This document shows positions 11,036-22,110 of a stretch of 64,000 nt of DNA, one piece after another. Source of the DNA: Populus alba (Eukaryota > Streptophyta > Magnoliopsida > Malpighiales > Salicaceae). The notes below the pieces were generated by a model. The model saw nothing but the letters and a program-made list of their open reading frames with translations. It did no database searches and was not told the DNA's origin. The number at the start of each line of letters is the position of its first letter. Position 1 is the stretch's first letter. The position numbers were made by a program, and so were the translations under genes. Location of the stretch: the NCBI RefSeq assembly GCF_005239225.2, contig NC_133286.1:19420572-19484571 (forward strand), in the 5' to 3' direction.

Positions 11036-12178
11036 TCAAGCTTGTGATGTATCGGTCCTTCTTCGCTTTTTGGAAACAGCGAGGAATTCAATGACCTTTC
11101 CAGGGTTCAGTGGCTTTTGAATGCAGTTGTTGAGGCCAGCATCGATGAAAGCTTGTCGGTCGGGCTCGGAAGTGACACCTACAATCCGACTCTTAACACC
11201 CATCTTGCGTAACAGCTGTGTTGCCTGATACCATATATAATATGATATATGATCAGGACCAGATGCAAATATCATATATAATGTATTTCACGACATTAAT
11301 TAGCAGCTGTAGTTTTTATACAGGAAGAACCATTTAAAGTTTTATGCTTCAAGGCTAAACCAAAACTTCATCGAGTTCATATGCTTCAAGGCCAGACCAA
11401 AACTTAGTGGGTCTATATTATGAGTTATCAAGAAAACAAAGAAGAATCTTTCTTTATTCCAATTTTATCAAAAAACTACAAATGGGTTTTGAAAAACATT
11501 AATAAGTTGAAGCTGGTCAAAAAATATATACCTGAATTCCGGTCATGATGGGCATTTGATTGTCCATAAGAATGAGATCAAAAGAAGCCCCGGCAAGATG
11601 AAGATATACAGCTTCTTTCCCATTCTTTGCCTCTTGAAATTCCATTCTTAGCTGCTTTTGTGTCCCGGCTAACGCCATGAATCTCCGATTGGTTTCTCGA
11701 ATAGTACGATCGTCATCAACAATAAGCACAGAGAAATTATTGCTGGAAGCATAGAAAAGATATCAAACATATGATTTATGGTCACTAATATAACTCGTAT
11801 GATTTAAGAGGAACTATGATTTCTATTTTACCCCTGTTCTTCTTCGTCCTCACTGTCCAGTGTGTTCTCATTCAGCCATTGCTTCACATTAGCGATGTTC
11901 TGGCTTGCAGCTTCAAGATTGCTGCTTGTATCATCAGATCCATAAAGAAGACTGTGCCTTAGTTTCCTGGCTTCATTTTGATCTTTGTTGAGGACTTCGA
12001 TTTCTGACCCAATTGAATTCTCAAAAACCTGCCTCTTTTGTTCTAAGTTTGCATAATGCTCATCCAGTTTCATAACAAGATTCTGAATTTCTTGACCAGT
12101 TTGAGTGTTATCTTCGTCAGCTATTGATGAAGGATCCAGCATTTCTTGATCACTTTGAGTGTTATATTCGTCAGCCAT
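11036..12178 (-). CDS. Response regulator: coiled coil plus intact receiver domain
   Basis: Tandem duplicate of the gene at 8579. Exons 12178-11832, 11742-11532 and 11224-11036 join in phase to 248 residues. The N-terminal 115 residues are acidic and coiled-coil-like and include a short internal duplication: MADEYNTQSDQEM is followed 18 residues later by IADEDNTQTGQEI. The receiver keeps all key residues: DDD at 125-127, phospho-acceptor Asp176 in LILMDNQMPIMTG, Thr in IVGVTSEPD and the Lys of CIQKPL near 223. The protein ends SKKRRRTDTSQA, a basic stretch that could act in nuclear localisation. There is no Myb-like output domain, so it looks like a type-C-style regulator that competes for or drains phosphoryl groups in the cytokinin-type phosphorelay (family knowledge plus inference). 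The N-terminal coil is longer than in ARR22. Confidence 0.87.
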
Positions 12179-13840
12179 TGATTAAGGAATTAATGGCTTC
12201 GTGGCTTCTTGATTCTTTGTGAGAGAGAGAGACTGGGAAGGGGAGAAGACAAAACGAATGAGTTATTGATGTGCGTGTGAGAGAGGAGCGCCAAAATGTG
12301 GACTTTAATAGTGCGGTTATTTCTGTTATGATGGAATTAGTTAAGTTGACAAGTGAATGATGTTGAGGCTTGAAAAAGATGACACATGTCGAAAGATAAA
12401 TGGCAGGGTGCTCTGAATAGGCTGTTGTACTGGTTAGTTCTAACTTCTCTCTTTATATAACAGACTGTGGCGGGAAAGTTGGTTTCATGGCCATCTACAT
12501 GCAGCAAGAGTGAGCTTTACATGTGTTTGTTTCGACGGTTTAAAATATTTTTTATTTAAAAAATATTAAATTAATTTTTTAAAATACTTTTTATGATTTT
12601 AATGTATTTTTAATAAAAATTATTTTTTATTACATGGACTTTCCTTTTTTTTTTTTTTAATTTAGGTAAAGAGACAGATGACATGTTATTCATTTCAATT
12701 TTTTTAAAGAAAATAAAAACAAATAATTTATTATCTACCTTCCTAGTTCTAACCATATAAGGGGTGGTTGAAAAATTGAGCAAGAACTTTTTATTTAAAA
12801 ATTTATTTTTAATCTTAAAACACCTAATAAATACTCTTAAAACCTCAAAAAACCAATTAATCAACCAAAAAAATCTAAAAAGAGTCCAAAACACAATATC
12901 AAATCAGGAAAAGTTTTTCTCTCTCAATCCCGATTTACCTTTTCGAGTTCAAAAACATCTCAATAGGATCCATTTCGTGGAATGGAACTCGTTGACACTA
13001 AGATCCGTTATATATATTTTTTTTGCTAGAAAAAAAAGCTAAACCAACAACTTTCTCTCTTCTTCACTATTTTCCAATGACCTTTTCTCTTTACTCTCAA
13101 GCACAGCTTTTTCTTGTGAAGTTGAAATTGGTCATGAGATCTCTCCTTATTTTACATTTGGGTTCATTTTTATTGATTTTTTTTCTTTCCTTAATAAATT
13201 TTAAAAAATTGGCTATGAAATTATGCATTGAAAATTGCAATTGAAAAAAAAAATTTCAAGATGAAAAACACCTGGTCATTATGGATTGCTAAAGTGAATT
13301 ATCGGGGTATTTTTGTTGTTTTTATAATTATGAGACCCAACTGGAGAGTTGACTTGGCTTAATACTCTAATCTTATGTTAGGCAAGTTATTTCAAGTTAT
13401 GATTTTTTTTTTAAAGTAACATTGTTTTAGTTTGTTTTTAAAATAAAATTGATTGAAAATAAAACCCAATTTATATATAAAAAAAAATTGTTAAAATCCG
13501 TGCCTAAACCTTAATGAAATAGAGTTTATAATTACACACAAAAAAAAAAGAACAAAATTTGGTTCACATATTCTATTTTTGTCTAATTAAAATTAAAAAC
13601 TCCTAATAATATTTATTTATTGTGTTTGGCTAGAATTTAACAATTCGCAGGAGATTAGATGTATTTACCATTTTAATCTCACATCTTACGAAGATATCTA
13701 AAAGTTGAAAATATAACCATTTTCGAAAACTTATGCATTATAATGGAACTAACTAAAAATTTAGATTTCCTTATCACTAGAATGATTCCGGGCTTTTAGA
13801 AAGTAAATTTTCTAAATTGACTTTTAGAAAATAAAACCCA

Positions 13841-13879
<39 letters not shown>

Positions 13880-14410
13880 TTCTTTTTGTTTGTTAGAAAA
13901 TAGTTTCCATAAAGTGGATGAAACATAAATTGAAAAATAATTTCATGTATTTGGCTATATTATAAAAAATAAGTTGAAAAATAATTTGTTAATGTTTTAA
14001 TTTTTTTTCAAGTTTATTAAAAAAATAAGGAATAAATCTTATAAATAAAAAAGTTGAAAGATGATGAAATTAAAAAAAAATTAAAATTTCATAAATTATT
14101 TCAAATAAAAAAAACAGCAATAAAAAAATAAGGATCAAATTTAATATAAAAAAATTTTAATTAAAAAAATAATAGAAAAGCAAATAACAATTAAAAAAAT
14201 AAGTTAAAATACAAAAATAATGAGTTAAAATGATATCAGCACATTAAAATAATTTGAAAACACTAAAAATATATTAATTTAAAGTTAATAAAAAAATAAA
14301 ATAAAATTTAAATTTTTTTATTAACGTTTTTAAAATGGAAAAATAAATAGGGCTTTCATCTAGTTGGTTTTTTAATTATTATTTGATTACTGTATTGAGT
14401 AAGAAAAGAT
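12179..14410. other. AT-rich spacer with transposon-like repeats
   Basis: 12179-12490 is the promoter and leader of the second response regulator, with a GA-rich leader and the weakened TATA region. Beyond it the DNA is AT-rich. Blocks at about 12525-12630 and 14215-14340 show the dispersed low-complexity type (runs of TTTAAAAATAT and its complement) that recurs near 22.9, 38.9, 40.2 and 55.8 kb. Open frames at 12764-13244 have no coding character. Confidence 0.5.
13844..13876. repeat. (AT)n microsatellite
   Basis: An uninterrupted alternating AT tract of about 33 bp lies in AT-rich intergenic DNA. Confidence 0.95.
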
Positions 14411-14620
14411 AAACACGTGCAAGGCTGTCAGTGCGGTAACCAGATTGGTTCCAAGTTCTGGGAAGTTGTGTGTGATGAGCGTGGAATAGACCCTACCGGA
14501 AGGTTTGTTGGTTCATCGGATCTGCAGTTGGAGCTTGTCGTGTACTGCTGCAATGAGGCTTCTTGTGGGAGGCTTGTTCCTCGTGCAGTGCTCAATGACT
14601 TGGAACCTGCTTCCGGTAGC
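14411..14620 (+). pseudogene. Beta-tubulin gene fragment
   Basis: The frame encodes [20 protein letters not shown], then [20 protein letters not shown], then [19 protein letters not shown]. These match residues of about 6-72 of plant beta-tubulin. The initiating Met and the next residues are absent. One codon is missing between DLQLE and the Tyr, normally conserved residues are replaced, and homology stops after DLEP. The remaining GTP-binding and C-terminal tubulin sequence is absent, so it cannot make tubulin. It abuts an unrelated kinase fragment on the opposite strand. Confidence 0.85.
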
Positions 14621-15620
14621 ATATGACTCCCACCATTAACAAGCGATCCAACATCACTTTCAGTGCTTTGTGAGAGCTTTTCTCCTTCGATCCACTCTGT
14701 AGCAAGAACTTTTCTGGATGTAGACTTCTCGTGGGTCTTTGGCCATCAACCTGAAACGCAATGTTTTAGTTTTGATTCAGCACAAAACTTTCATGGAAGA
14801 ATAGAACCCTTCCCTCTTCCTCTACGATAACTTCAGGTGAAACGGAGCAGGTATAACCATCATAGCTAGCACTGCATGTTTCTATGGTGCCCTAGCACGT
14901 AAAGGTCTACTCCGACCTCCCCATTTTTCTTGGCTCCATTCTGTTGGAATATTGCTAGCTTAACCAAATTTATCAGGTGATCAAGCTAAACAGGGACTCG
15001 ACATGAATTCGACGTCATGAATATAAAAAGTATAACTCGCCTGTGGAGGGTCCTTCCTCGTCATTTCAGCAAACAGAGATATCCATTTTCACCTTCATTG
15101 ACATTCTCTAGCTCCTCAAAGAAACGAGCAGCCTATCCATCAACCAACCCAGCTACATCTACAGAGATCTGAAAACAACAAGGGGGAGGGTTGAGAAAAT
15201 TATCACTTCATATAAAAGATGAAGAGTCCTTCATAAAGGAAGGATTGGTTCAGAATTCCAGATAATTGAGTAAACCTACCTGCGGGGACTTTCAGAGAGC
15301 CAAACCCCAGTTCCTTATGATGGATAGATCAACTGTTACTGTCTCAAGAACAAACGACCTCCATGCTTTGACAGCCACCAGGTCTCCATTTGCTTTCACC
15401 CGACCCAAGAGATGCTGCCACGGGAATTCCACAGAAAAAATAATTTGAAGTTGAGAAGCTTCAGACACTAGCAAACAGAGGCTAAATTTTATGTTTCATA
15501 CAACTTAGAAATTGAGACTACCAGCAGCTACTGGGGACGGAGAAGGTTCAGAATAGATGTTCTGCCATGGCTGACCAAGCATCCTCATCTATAAGAGCCA
15601 TTGCCACATCACCTGGAAAT
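14612..15620 (-). pseudogene. Broken ABC1/UbiB-type kinase gene fragment
   Basis: Read from high to low coordinates, pieces of an ABC1K protein (chloroplast or mitochondrial atypical kinase family) appear in the correct order. They are VAMALIDED (about 15610), LGQPWQNIYSEPSPSPVAA (about 15540-15590), NGDLVAVKAWRSFVLETVTV (about 15330-15400), ISVDVAGLVD (about 15140-15170), RFFEELENVNEGENG (about 15080-15130), and VLATEWIEGEKLSQSTESDV then GVICY (about 14615-14715). Frameshifts separate VAMALIDED from LGQPW and occur near 14725 and 14640, and stops follow IIRNWGLAL and ENGYLCLLK. AG acceptors and intron-like gaps remain, so the copy derives from genomic DNA, not from a spliced transcript. N-terminal and C-terminal parts are missing. 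Confidence 0.8.
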
Positions 15621-15876
15621 TAAGGAAGGAACCTTCATATATATCATCAGACAGAAAAATCAGAAATAAAAAGGATTAGCCTAACTTCTATTGGATGCTA
15701 AGGAAGTTAATTGATGTTCATCTACGAAATTAATTAATCATGGTGGGTCTTTTTGAGATCTCCAATGCATTCCAAGTATAAACGATTTCATATTTGGAAA
15801 ATTGAGTTCATAACTTCACAGGCATGTGCAGCAAGTTGGCGATCCATTTCTGAAATTATACCATGAAAGGAAAAGA

Positions 15877-15952
15877 AGACCAGAAGGTGCATGAAGGACA
15901 GGTAGCAATCTATAAGACCAGAAGGTGCATGAAGGACAGCTAGAAATCTATA
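15877..15952. repeat. 38-bp tandem duplication
   Basis: The segment starting AGACCAGAAGGTGCATGAAG at 15877 is repeated directly at 15915 with only two or three differences. It is not coding. Confidence 0.85.
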
Positions 15953-16509
15953 GAACAAATTTATAGATAGGGGGGAAAACGATGACATAAAAGAGACGAC
16001 GTGAAGAAAATGAAGAGAAGTTAATGGCATTGTATGCATCATGTTATTGATTGCAGCTAATTAGAGTTGCTTCCTCCAAGTTCTCCGGAGATAGTGGTTT
16101 ATAATGAAACCCTCATAAAACTAGCAAAATTTATATTTTAGAGCCAAAACTAGTAGAATTTAAGTTATAACCCCCATCAAAAAGATCTCTAGTTTTAGCC
16201 CCCTAAAAATAATTCCTGACTCCGCCCCTTGTTATTGAGTTCATCATTTGTAATATGTTTAGTGGACAGATTGGTTAAATTAACAAATTTAGAGAATATA
16301 AAGACTATTTAAACAAAAAAAAAAAAATGGGGAAATTCTAGTAGGATTTCTTTTTCATCAATATCCAATTTGACATTTCATGATAAGAAAAATAGGTTTA
16401 AGGACCTAATTGGCTATTTATGGGATTCCTAGGGTTGAAATTAACTATGCGGTGTCTAATATCGTTGAACTTATGTTCTCGACATGTGCACTCCTTCTTT
16501 TTTATTTTT

Positions 16510-16604
16510 TTTAATTAATATAAATATTTGGGTTAGTTTATATATATTTTTATTAGCTAATTTTATAATTTTTAAAGTTAATAATTATATAAATTTTTAT
16601 AGGA
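16510..16604 (-). repeat. Strongly decayed SINE 3' region
   Basis: On the plus strand this segment aligns with the reverse complement of the 3' half of the SINEs at 35004 and 55456, if C-to-T and G-to-A changes are allowed. For example, the intact GTGTCCGGGCCAGCTTGC corresponds to ATATTTGGGTTAGTTTAT here. Almost all GC pairs of the element have become AT. The 5' half of the element is not detectable. Confidence 0.65.
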
Positions 16605-17096
16605 CCGGGCCCTACCAGCCCCCTGCCTCCGCTACTGGTCGCATGGTACGTATATACCATCTTTAATTTTTCAATGAATTCCGGCACTGAACTGCAGAAA
16701 AAAAAATAATAATAAAAAAGCCCTTCTGTCTTGTGATTTAAAATCCCAACAATCGAAAAGGATGGTAGCACGTCGGCATGTCATTAACGTGCCAAGTGGC
16801 GAAAATCCATACGCGGCGAGATAAAAACTAATCAATCACACAGTGCAAATCCAACTTGCAATGAATCAAGACACACTCGACGTCCATATTCACCAATCTT
16901 GTTGAATTCTCTCATTTTATAGGAGTGATCCCCGCCGGCTCTCACCTTGACCTATCTCTCCGGTCTCCGTAGAAGAAAAGGCCGTAGAAGACACTTTAGT
17001 ACCGAGAAATCTTCTGCTTCCATTCTGAATAAAACCCCAGTTGTTTATTTCTAAAGAAAGTTATTTTTTAAAGTTCAAGGAGAGATAACATTAAGA

Positions 17097-19157
17097 ATGA
17101 GTAGTCAAAGAAAAGGATCAGAAGCAGCTCCATATCATGTCCTTCATAAACTTCCTCCTGGTGATAGTCCTTATGTTAGAGCCAAGCATGTTCAGGTACA
17201 TGGATAACGATGACTTAGAGTGATTGATGCACATTATTGTCTTCCACTTCTTGGTATCCATTTATGTTTTTTTTAGGCCTTTTGCTTTTCTTTTGGAGAG
17301 TTGGGTTTTTTTTTTTTGTTTCCATTGAAAGTATTCAATTTCCTGGAAAGTTTTAGGTTTTGATCAAGGGTGTTATGTGGCACCCTTTTATCATATTAAA
17401 AATAAATAAATAAATAAATAAAGCAAGCAAGAGTGAAATTTTGATCGTTTAATGGGGTTTCATTTCACTGGATCAGTACCGGTGTAGTGATCTGGACCTT
17501 GATCATGGTATGAAGATACAATCTCTGGTTTCTATGTTTGGATCCAAAAATAAACTGAAAGAAGATAGGGTTTTTCTATTTTTGGATTTATATTTGTTTC
17601 TTAATTTGGAAGTATATCAGTAATTTTTATTATTGTTGTTGTCAGTATTTTAAAGGCGGGCTAATCATTGGATAATAAAATATTGATAAGATTAAATAGA
17701 TAATAATCCTTGGATAATCTTGAAAACCTTAAATTTTTATTTTTTTATAATGTTATTTGAACTAATGTAAACTAACTTAATCTGGGTCTAAATACCTTCC
17801 AGTCCAGGAATTAATCTATTTCTGAATTTGTTTTCTGCTGGGTTTATGTTGCTAGTTGCTAAATTAAGAAACTTTATGTGTTTGCAATTAGTATAAGGTC
17901 TTCAAGTAATATTTCTGATAAAGGTAATTTTGTAGCTGTGAGAGAGCCTTCTGGATGCGTTTCAAGCTATTAAATTTTCTTCCTTTTGTGCTCCCTTGGA
18001 GTCTCCGTTGATTGTTTCATTTGTCAGTTAGACTCTAAGGTGCTCTGTCTTGTCGTCTTAAAACTTGTGTCGTGTCTTCTCTATGTATGCGCAGCTAGTT
18101 GAGAAGGATCCTGGAGCAGCCATAGCTTTGTTTTGGAAGGCGATAAATGCCGGAGATAGAGTGGATAGTGCTCTCAAAGACATGGCAGTGGTTCTGAAAC
18201 AGCAAGACAGGGCAGAGGAGGCAATTGAAGCTATAAAGGCTTTTAGAGATCGCTGTTCAAAGCAAGCCCAAGAATCTCTAGATAATGTTCTCATTGACTT
18301 GTACAAGGTAGCTATATAGCTCGACAATTTGATTAGAATATTCATATTCTTTTTGAAGAAGTTTTATGAGAAGGGATTGCCTGCTTGCGTCATTTATCCT
18401 GGCCTGTTACATTGTTTTGATGATAAAATGATATCTATGATATATTTCGCAGAAATGTGGAAAAGTTGAGGAGCAGATAGAGCTACTGAAACAGAAGCTC
18501 CGGATGATTCACCAAGGAGAGGCCTTCAATGGGAAGGCTACCAAGACTGCACGCTCTCATGGAAGAAAGTTCCAGGTTACTGTCAAACAAGAGACTTCTC
18601 GGATACTGGTATCATATTTCTCTAATCCTCTCTGCTGCTTTTGATATTGTGCTGTCAAGTTTCTGTGTGGACTGTATTTTATGTTTTCTCCGTTGTGTCG
18701 GAGTAGAGTTGTCACCTGAGTCGGCTGATTTTACAAACATTTGATGCAGGGAAACTTGGGTTGGGCATACATGCAGAAAGGAAACTATTTGGCAGCGGAA
18801 GTTGTATACCGCAAAGCTCAGTCTATTGACCCAGATGCCAACAAGGCCTGCAACTTGGGCTTATGCTTAATCAAGCAAACACGATATTCTGAGGCACAAG
18901 CAGTCCTCGATGACATATTCCGGGGAACGCTCTTAGGATCTGATGAACCAAAATCAATAAACCGTGCCCAGGAGCTGCTCTGTGAACTAGAGGCACATCA
19001 ATCCTCTTCGATGTTGTCGGAACCATCAGGATCAAGCTTAGAGGATGTTTTTGTGGAGGGCCTTGACCAGTTGACGAGTCAATGGACTCCATACAGATCG
19101 AGGAGACTGCCCATATTTGAAGAGATCTCATCGTTTAGAGATCAGTTAGCTTGTTGA
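17097..19157 (+). CDS. SDI2: SDI2-like (sulfur-deficiency-induced / MS5-like) TPR protein
   Basis: Four exons, 17097-17195, 18095-18307, 18453-18608 and 18750-19157, all join in phase 0 and encode 291 residues. Family landmarks are HKLPPGDSPYVRAKHVQLVE, KDMAVVLKQQDRAEEAIEAI, GEAFNGKATKTARSHGRKFQ and NLGWAYMQKGNYLAAEVVYR. The last two include the tetratricopeptide helices typical of SDI1, SDI2 and MS5/POLLENLESS3 proteins. Arabidopsis SDI1 and SDI2 rise under sulfur starvation, and SDI1 restrains glucosinolate synthesis; whether this copy has that role is inference. I prefer SDI2 over SDI1 because of length and because the VAMP72 and ankyrin neighbours match those of At1g04770. The start ATG at 17097 is the first in frame after a purine-rich leader. 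It lies tail to tail with the VAMP72 gene. Confidence 0.85.
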
Positions 19158-19862
19158 TTACATGTTTTTAGATATTCTTCAATTTTTTGTATAATTGTTG
19201 TGAGATAGATATAAACTGGGAATGTGAGTTAATGTAACAAAATGAACACTTGAATGTGTTCCATATAACCACAGTACAATGTGTATATTTCTTGTGTTAT
19301 ATAAAACCAAACGCCAACACCAGTTACTCTCTCGGTGTTGTATCAAGTCTTTTCTGCGGATACTTCCACAAGGTCCAAGAGTCAACTCCTCGCTGTGGAT
19401 TCGGAAGTCAGTGTAATTTTTGGTCTATAACAAGACCACGTCAACTTCACATATCCATGCTGTTCTATTTAGGTTCTTTGCCTTCTAAATTCTGATACAG
19501 ATGGTCATGAGTAGTTTAAAATCAATGGATAGAGTTAAGGGGAAACAAGGAAGATACAAAAACAACATTGCAAAGGACGATCTAAATTGCTGGGATTCAA
19601 TAATATTCATCACACAATAAACAAATTTTAATACCATGTAGGAGAAGAAAATTATCTACTCGGGAGTTCATATAACCTACACAACCAAATTCAAAACACA
19701 AAACCTCTCGCATCCTAAACAAAGCTAACAGAAGGCGAATGGAGTAAGACATAAATGACCATGTAGAGAGAGATCTCGTGGACAAATCGTCAGAATCAAT
19801 TTAGCAAAGACAATCCAGTAATCTTGGCAGCAAGAGAAGCATCCAGTGGAATCCAGGAGAAA
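19158..19862. other. Shared 3' region of convergent SDI2-like and VAMP72 genes
   Basis: About 700 bp separate the two stop codons. It contains the 3' UTRs of both genes and no other coding signal. Transcripts from the two strands may overlap here. Confidence 0.6.
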
Positions 19863-22110
19863 TTAACATTTGAAGCCATGGCACACAGATAACACTATGA
19901 TGAGAATCAAGGCAATGATAATAGCCAAAACAATCAATTTCATCTTCATATTCTGAATCCACATCTTTCTTCTCATCTTAGTTCCCTGTTGTCGGAAATC
20001 TTGTGCCTGTAACACCACATAAATTTGAATATACCATGCCCTAATAACAAGACAAGACATGAGAGAGGAGAGATAACTGGAGAGATGGAAAGAAACAGAT
20101 ATGAATCCAACCAGAACAATTCCCATCTAATTACTAGACTCCCCTTGATTTATGCTCTTCAAAACCATAGAAGTCATGTCAAATACGTTCCAATGTTATT
20201 CAATGGCAGTTTGAAGGAAGGCAACCCCCTAATCCAAACCCAAGAGTAGAAGTGTGACAGTAAGCAATAAATCTATATGCAATTTATGCTGGACTAACCT
20301 GCGAGCGAAGGTTCTCAGTTTTATCCACCAGCAGCTCAATCTTCTCTCCACGATCAAGAACCTGCACAAAAAATTATTGCCTCAACAGTTTGATTGCATA
20401 GTGTTTCCGAAAATAACACTCTTCATGATCAATATGCAAAATATCATTGCCTTTCAGCGATTATATCATTACTTTGTAACATGCATCCAACAGTATTTTA
20501 ATCTCCAAATTACACTGGTAAGATAATCGCAAGAAAACCAATAACTGCTCTATACCTTCTCAATGTTTTCCATCATAACACCCTTAACTTCAGAAACCTG
20601 AGCCTTAACTTTTGCAAGCTTGCTGATCTCTTCAGGATGATCCACGCAATACTGCATGTGCTCCTTCAACTTGGACCTAAAATAAAGACCAATTAGCAGA
20701 GAAGTTTGAAAAGAAACAAAAATGCGCAAGCGCAAGAGATTAGACATGTTTATATATACCCAAACTCTCTGTTCAGGCTATTGGCAACAGCCGTTGTTGC
20801 TTTTCCTCCACCATATCTTTTGTTAAAATCTTCCTTAACTCGCTCCAAAAAGGCAATTGGGATTTGTCTGCCAGCGGATTCAACTGCAACCACGCAGTAG
20901 GCTGTTGCATCCAACACAAAACACAAGAATTAACACAACACAGAAAATCGGTGATTATGAACAAACAAACAATGTACTCCATGCAATTAAATCAAAATGA
21001 TATGTTTGCTTCAGATAAATCACATACATTGGGAAGATTTGAAAATAAAAGAAAACAAATGGTGCAATGTGACCCATGGCACCCTTCTTTTAAGTTATGA
21101 CCCAAGAGCGGGGTTTTAGTTTCCGAATTATGGGATTGCAATTGACAGAAACAACCACTAGTGCAAGTAATTCTATGCACTTCAATATACAAAAGACAAC
21201 CGTTCTGCCCCAAAAGGCCCTGTTTTGTATTCCCATCAGCTTATTCATTCAGAAAACAGTATCGTTAATCTAAGAGCAGCAAATTGAAGAGTCGCAACAA
21301 CCCAAAAAAAATCTGCAGGTTATTAGAAAAAAAAAGAGACATGCATTCAAAGAAGTTGGGATATTAATTAAAGTCTTCATCCCCTCATTAAAAAAAAAAT
21401 TCATTCCATTTCCATTCAAAGAGGATTAACAAATAAAAAGAACTAGTCAGCCAGCATTGACACCTATTGAATATTAGCAAGGTGAGGGCTATTCAAAGCG
21501 TTGAACCACTAGGAATAAATGCCAAAAAAAAAAAAAAAACCTCCCAGAAGAACAGAAAATGAGAATCTTTTGAAATCTAACCATAAACCATTCCATTTAT
21601 TTTCAGAAAATAGTATCATCACATGATCCGAATCCATAGATTCTGATACCTAATCAGCCCACGTAAATCACCAGCAATAACAAATTGACTGCTAATAAAA
21701 ACAGATAAAAAATACATTCAAATGAATCGGTCAAACAAACGGGTCAGTCAATAAAAGTCAACCAAAACAACGAACAGAGATCAAGCCTTAAAAACCATAA
21801 TAAAGGAAAAAAAACGCAAAGGATCGAGATCGGAATCAATAATAATATCGCAACAGGCCAAATCAAATTAAAAAAAATAAAAAATAAATCGAGTGATGTA
21901 AATGGAGAGGAGGACCGTACTGAATCCATCTTCAACGAGGTAATTGAAGGTATGGCCATCGCAATTATAAGTAAACTTGTTATTGGAAGCGGGAAGTTTT
22001 TGAAGACATTGTGCAGCGATGCCAGTGAAATTGCCTTTAAACTCCGTGTACTCCGCAAGAATCACAGTTCCTCTTGCCACAAAGCTATAGATCAATGATT
22101 GTTGCCCCAT
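19863..22110 (-). CDS. VAMP72: VAMP72-family R-SNARE (longin type)
   Basis: Five exons, 22110-21921, 20901-20760, 20676-20556, 20361-20299 and 20006-19863, join to 219 residues, matching VAMP721/722 length. Residues 1 to about 120 form the longin domain ([20 protein letters not shown] and [13 protein letters not shown]). The R-SNARE helix follows, with the central-layer Arg155 in [21 protein letters not shown] basic stretch ([14 protein letters not shown]) precedes the single C-terminal transmembrane helix, [22 protein letters not shown]721 and VAMP722 mediate fusion of secretory vesicles with the plasma membrane during cell plate formation, growth and defence. Which VAMP72 member this is cannot be decided. 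The ATG at 22110 was chosen because the family begins MGQQ; a 14-codon upstream open stretch starts only with TTG. Confidence 0.93.

Larger units (their letters stand above)
7575..12490 (-). repeat. Tandem segmental duplication carrying two response regulator genes
   Basis: Two units lie head to tail: about 7575-10050 and 10527-12490. Matching parts include the 3' flank (7580 and 10530), the three exons, both introns, the 5' UTR and the promoter end, where GGCGGGAAAGTT occurs near 10030 and again near 12470. Exon 2 (211 nt) and exon 3 (189 nt) keep identical lengths. Differences include the 25-bp array in the first unit, a 54-bp in-frame insertion near the start of the second gene, and indels in introns. 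The unit ends are approximate. Confidence 0.85.
15621..17096. other. Spacer and promoter region of the SDI2-like gene
   Basis: No gene is visible. The stretch holds a 38-bp tandem duplication, a heavily decayed SINE and, next to it, GCCTCCGCTACTGG (16623-16636), which resembles terminal sequences of hAT-like transposons. The last 300 bp are the promoter and leader of the SDI2-like gene. Confidence 0.5.

Noticed and set aside
12764..13244. Two open frames in AT-rich DNA after the response regulators
   Set aside because: Residue content is Lys/Asn/Leu/Phe-rich as expected from AT-rich non-coding sequence, and no splice or start context was seen.
14417..14626. Short functional tubulin-like gene
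   Set aside because: No proper start, internal codon loss, altered conserved residues and abrupt loss of homology. It is called a pseudogene fragment.
15266..15474. Open frame on the plus strand opposite the kinase fragment
   Set aside because: The minus strand has clear ABC1K similarity; the plus frame is its shadow.
16606..16640. GC-rich end with GCCTCCGCTACTGG as a complete hAT element
   Set aside because: Only one possible terminus was found. No matching left end or 8-bp duplication could be located, so no element is called.
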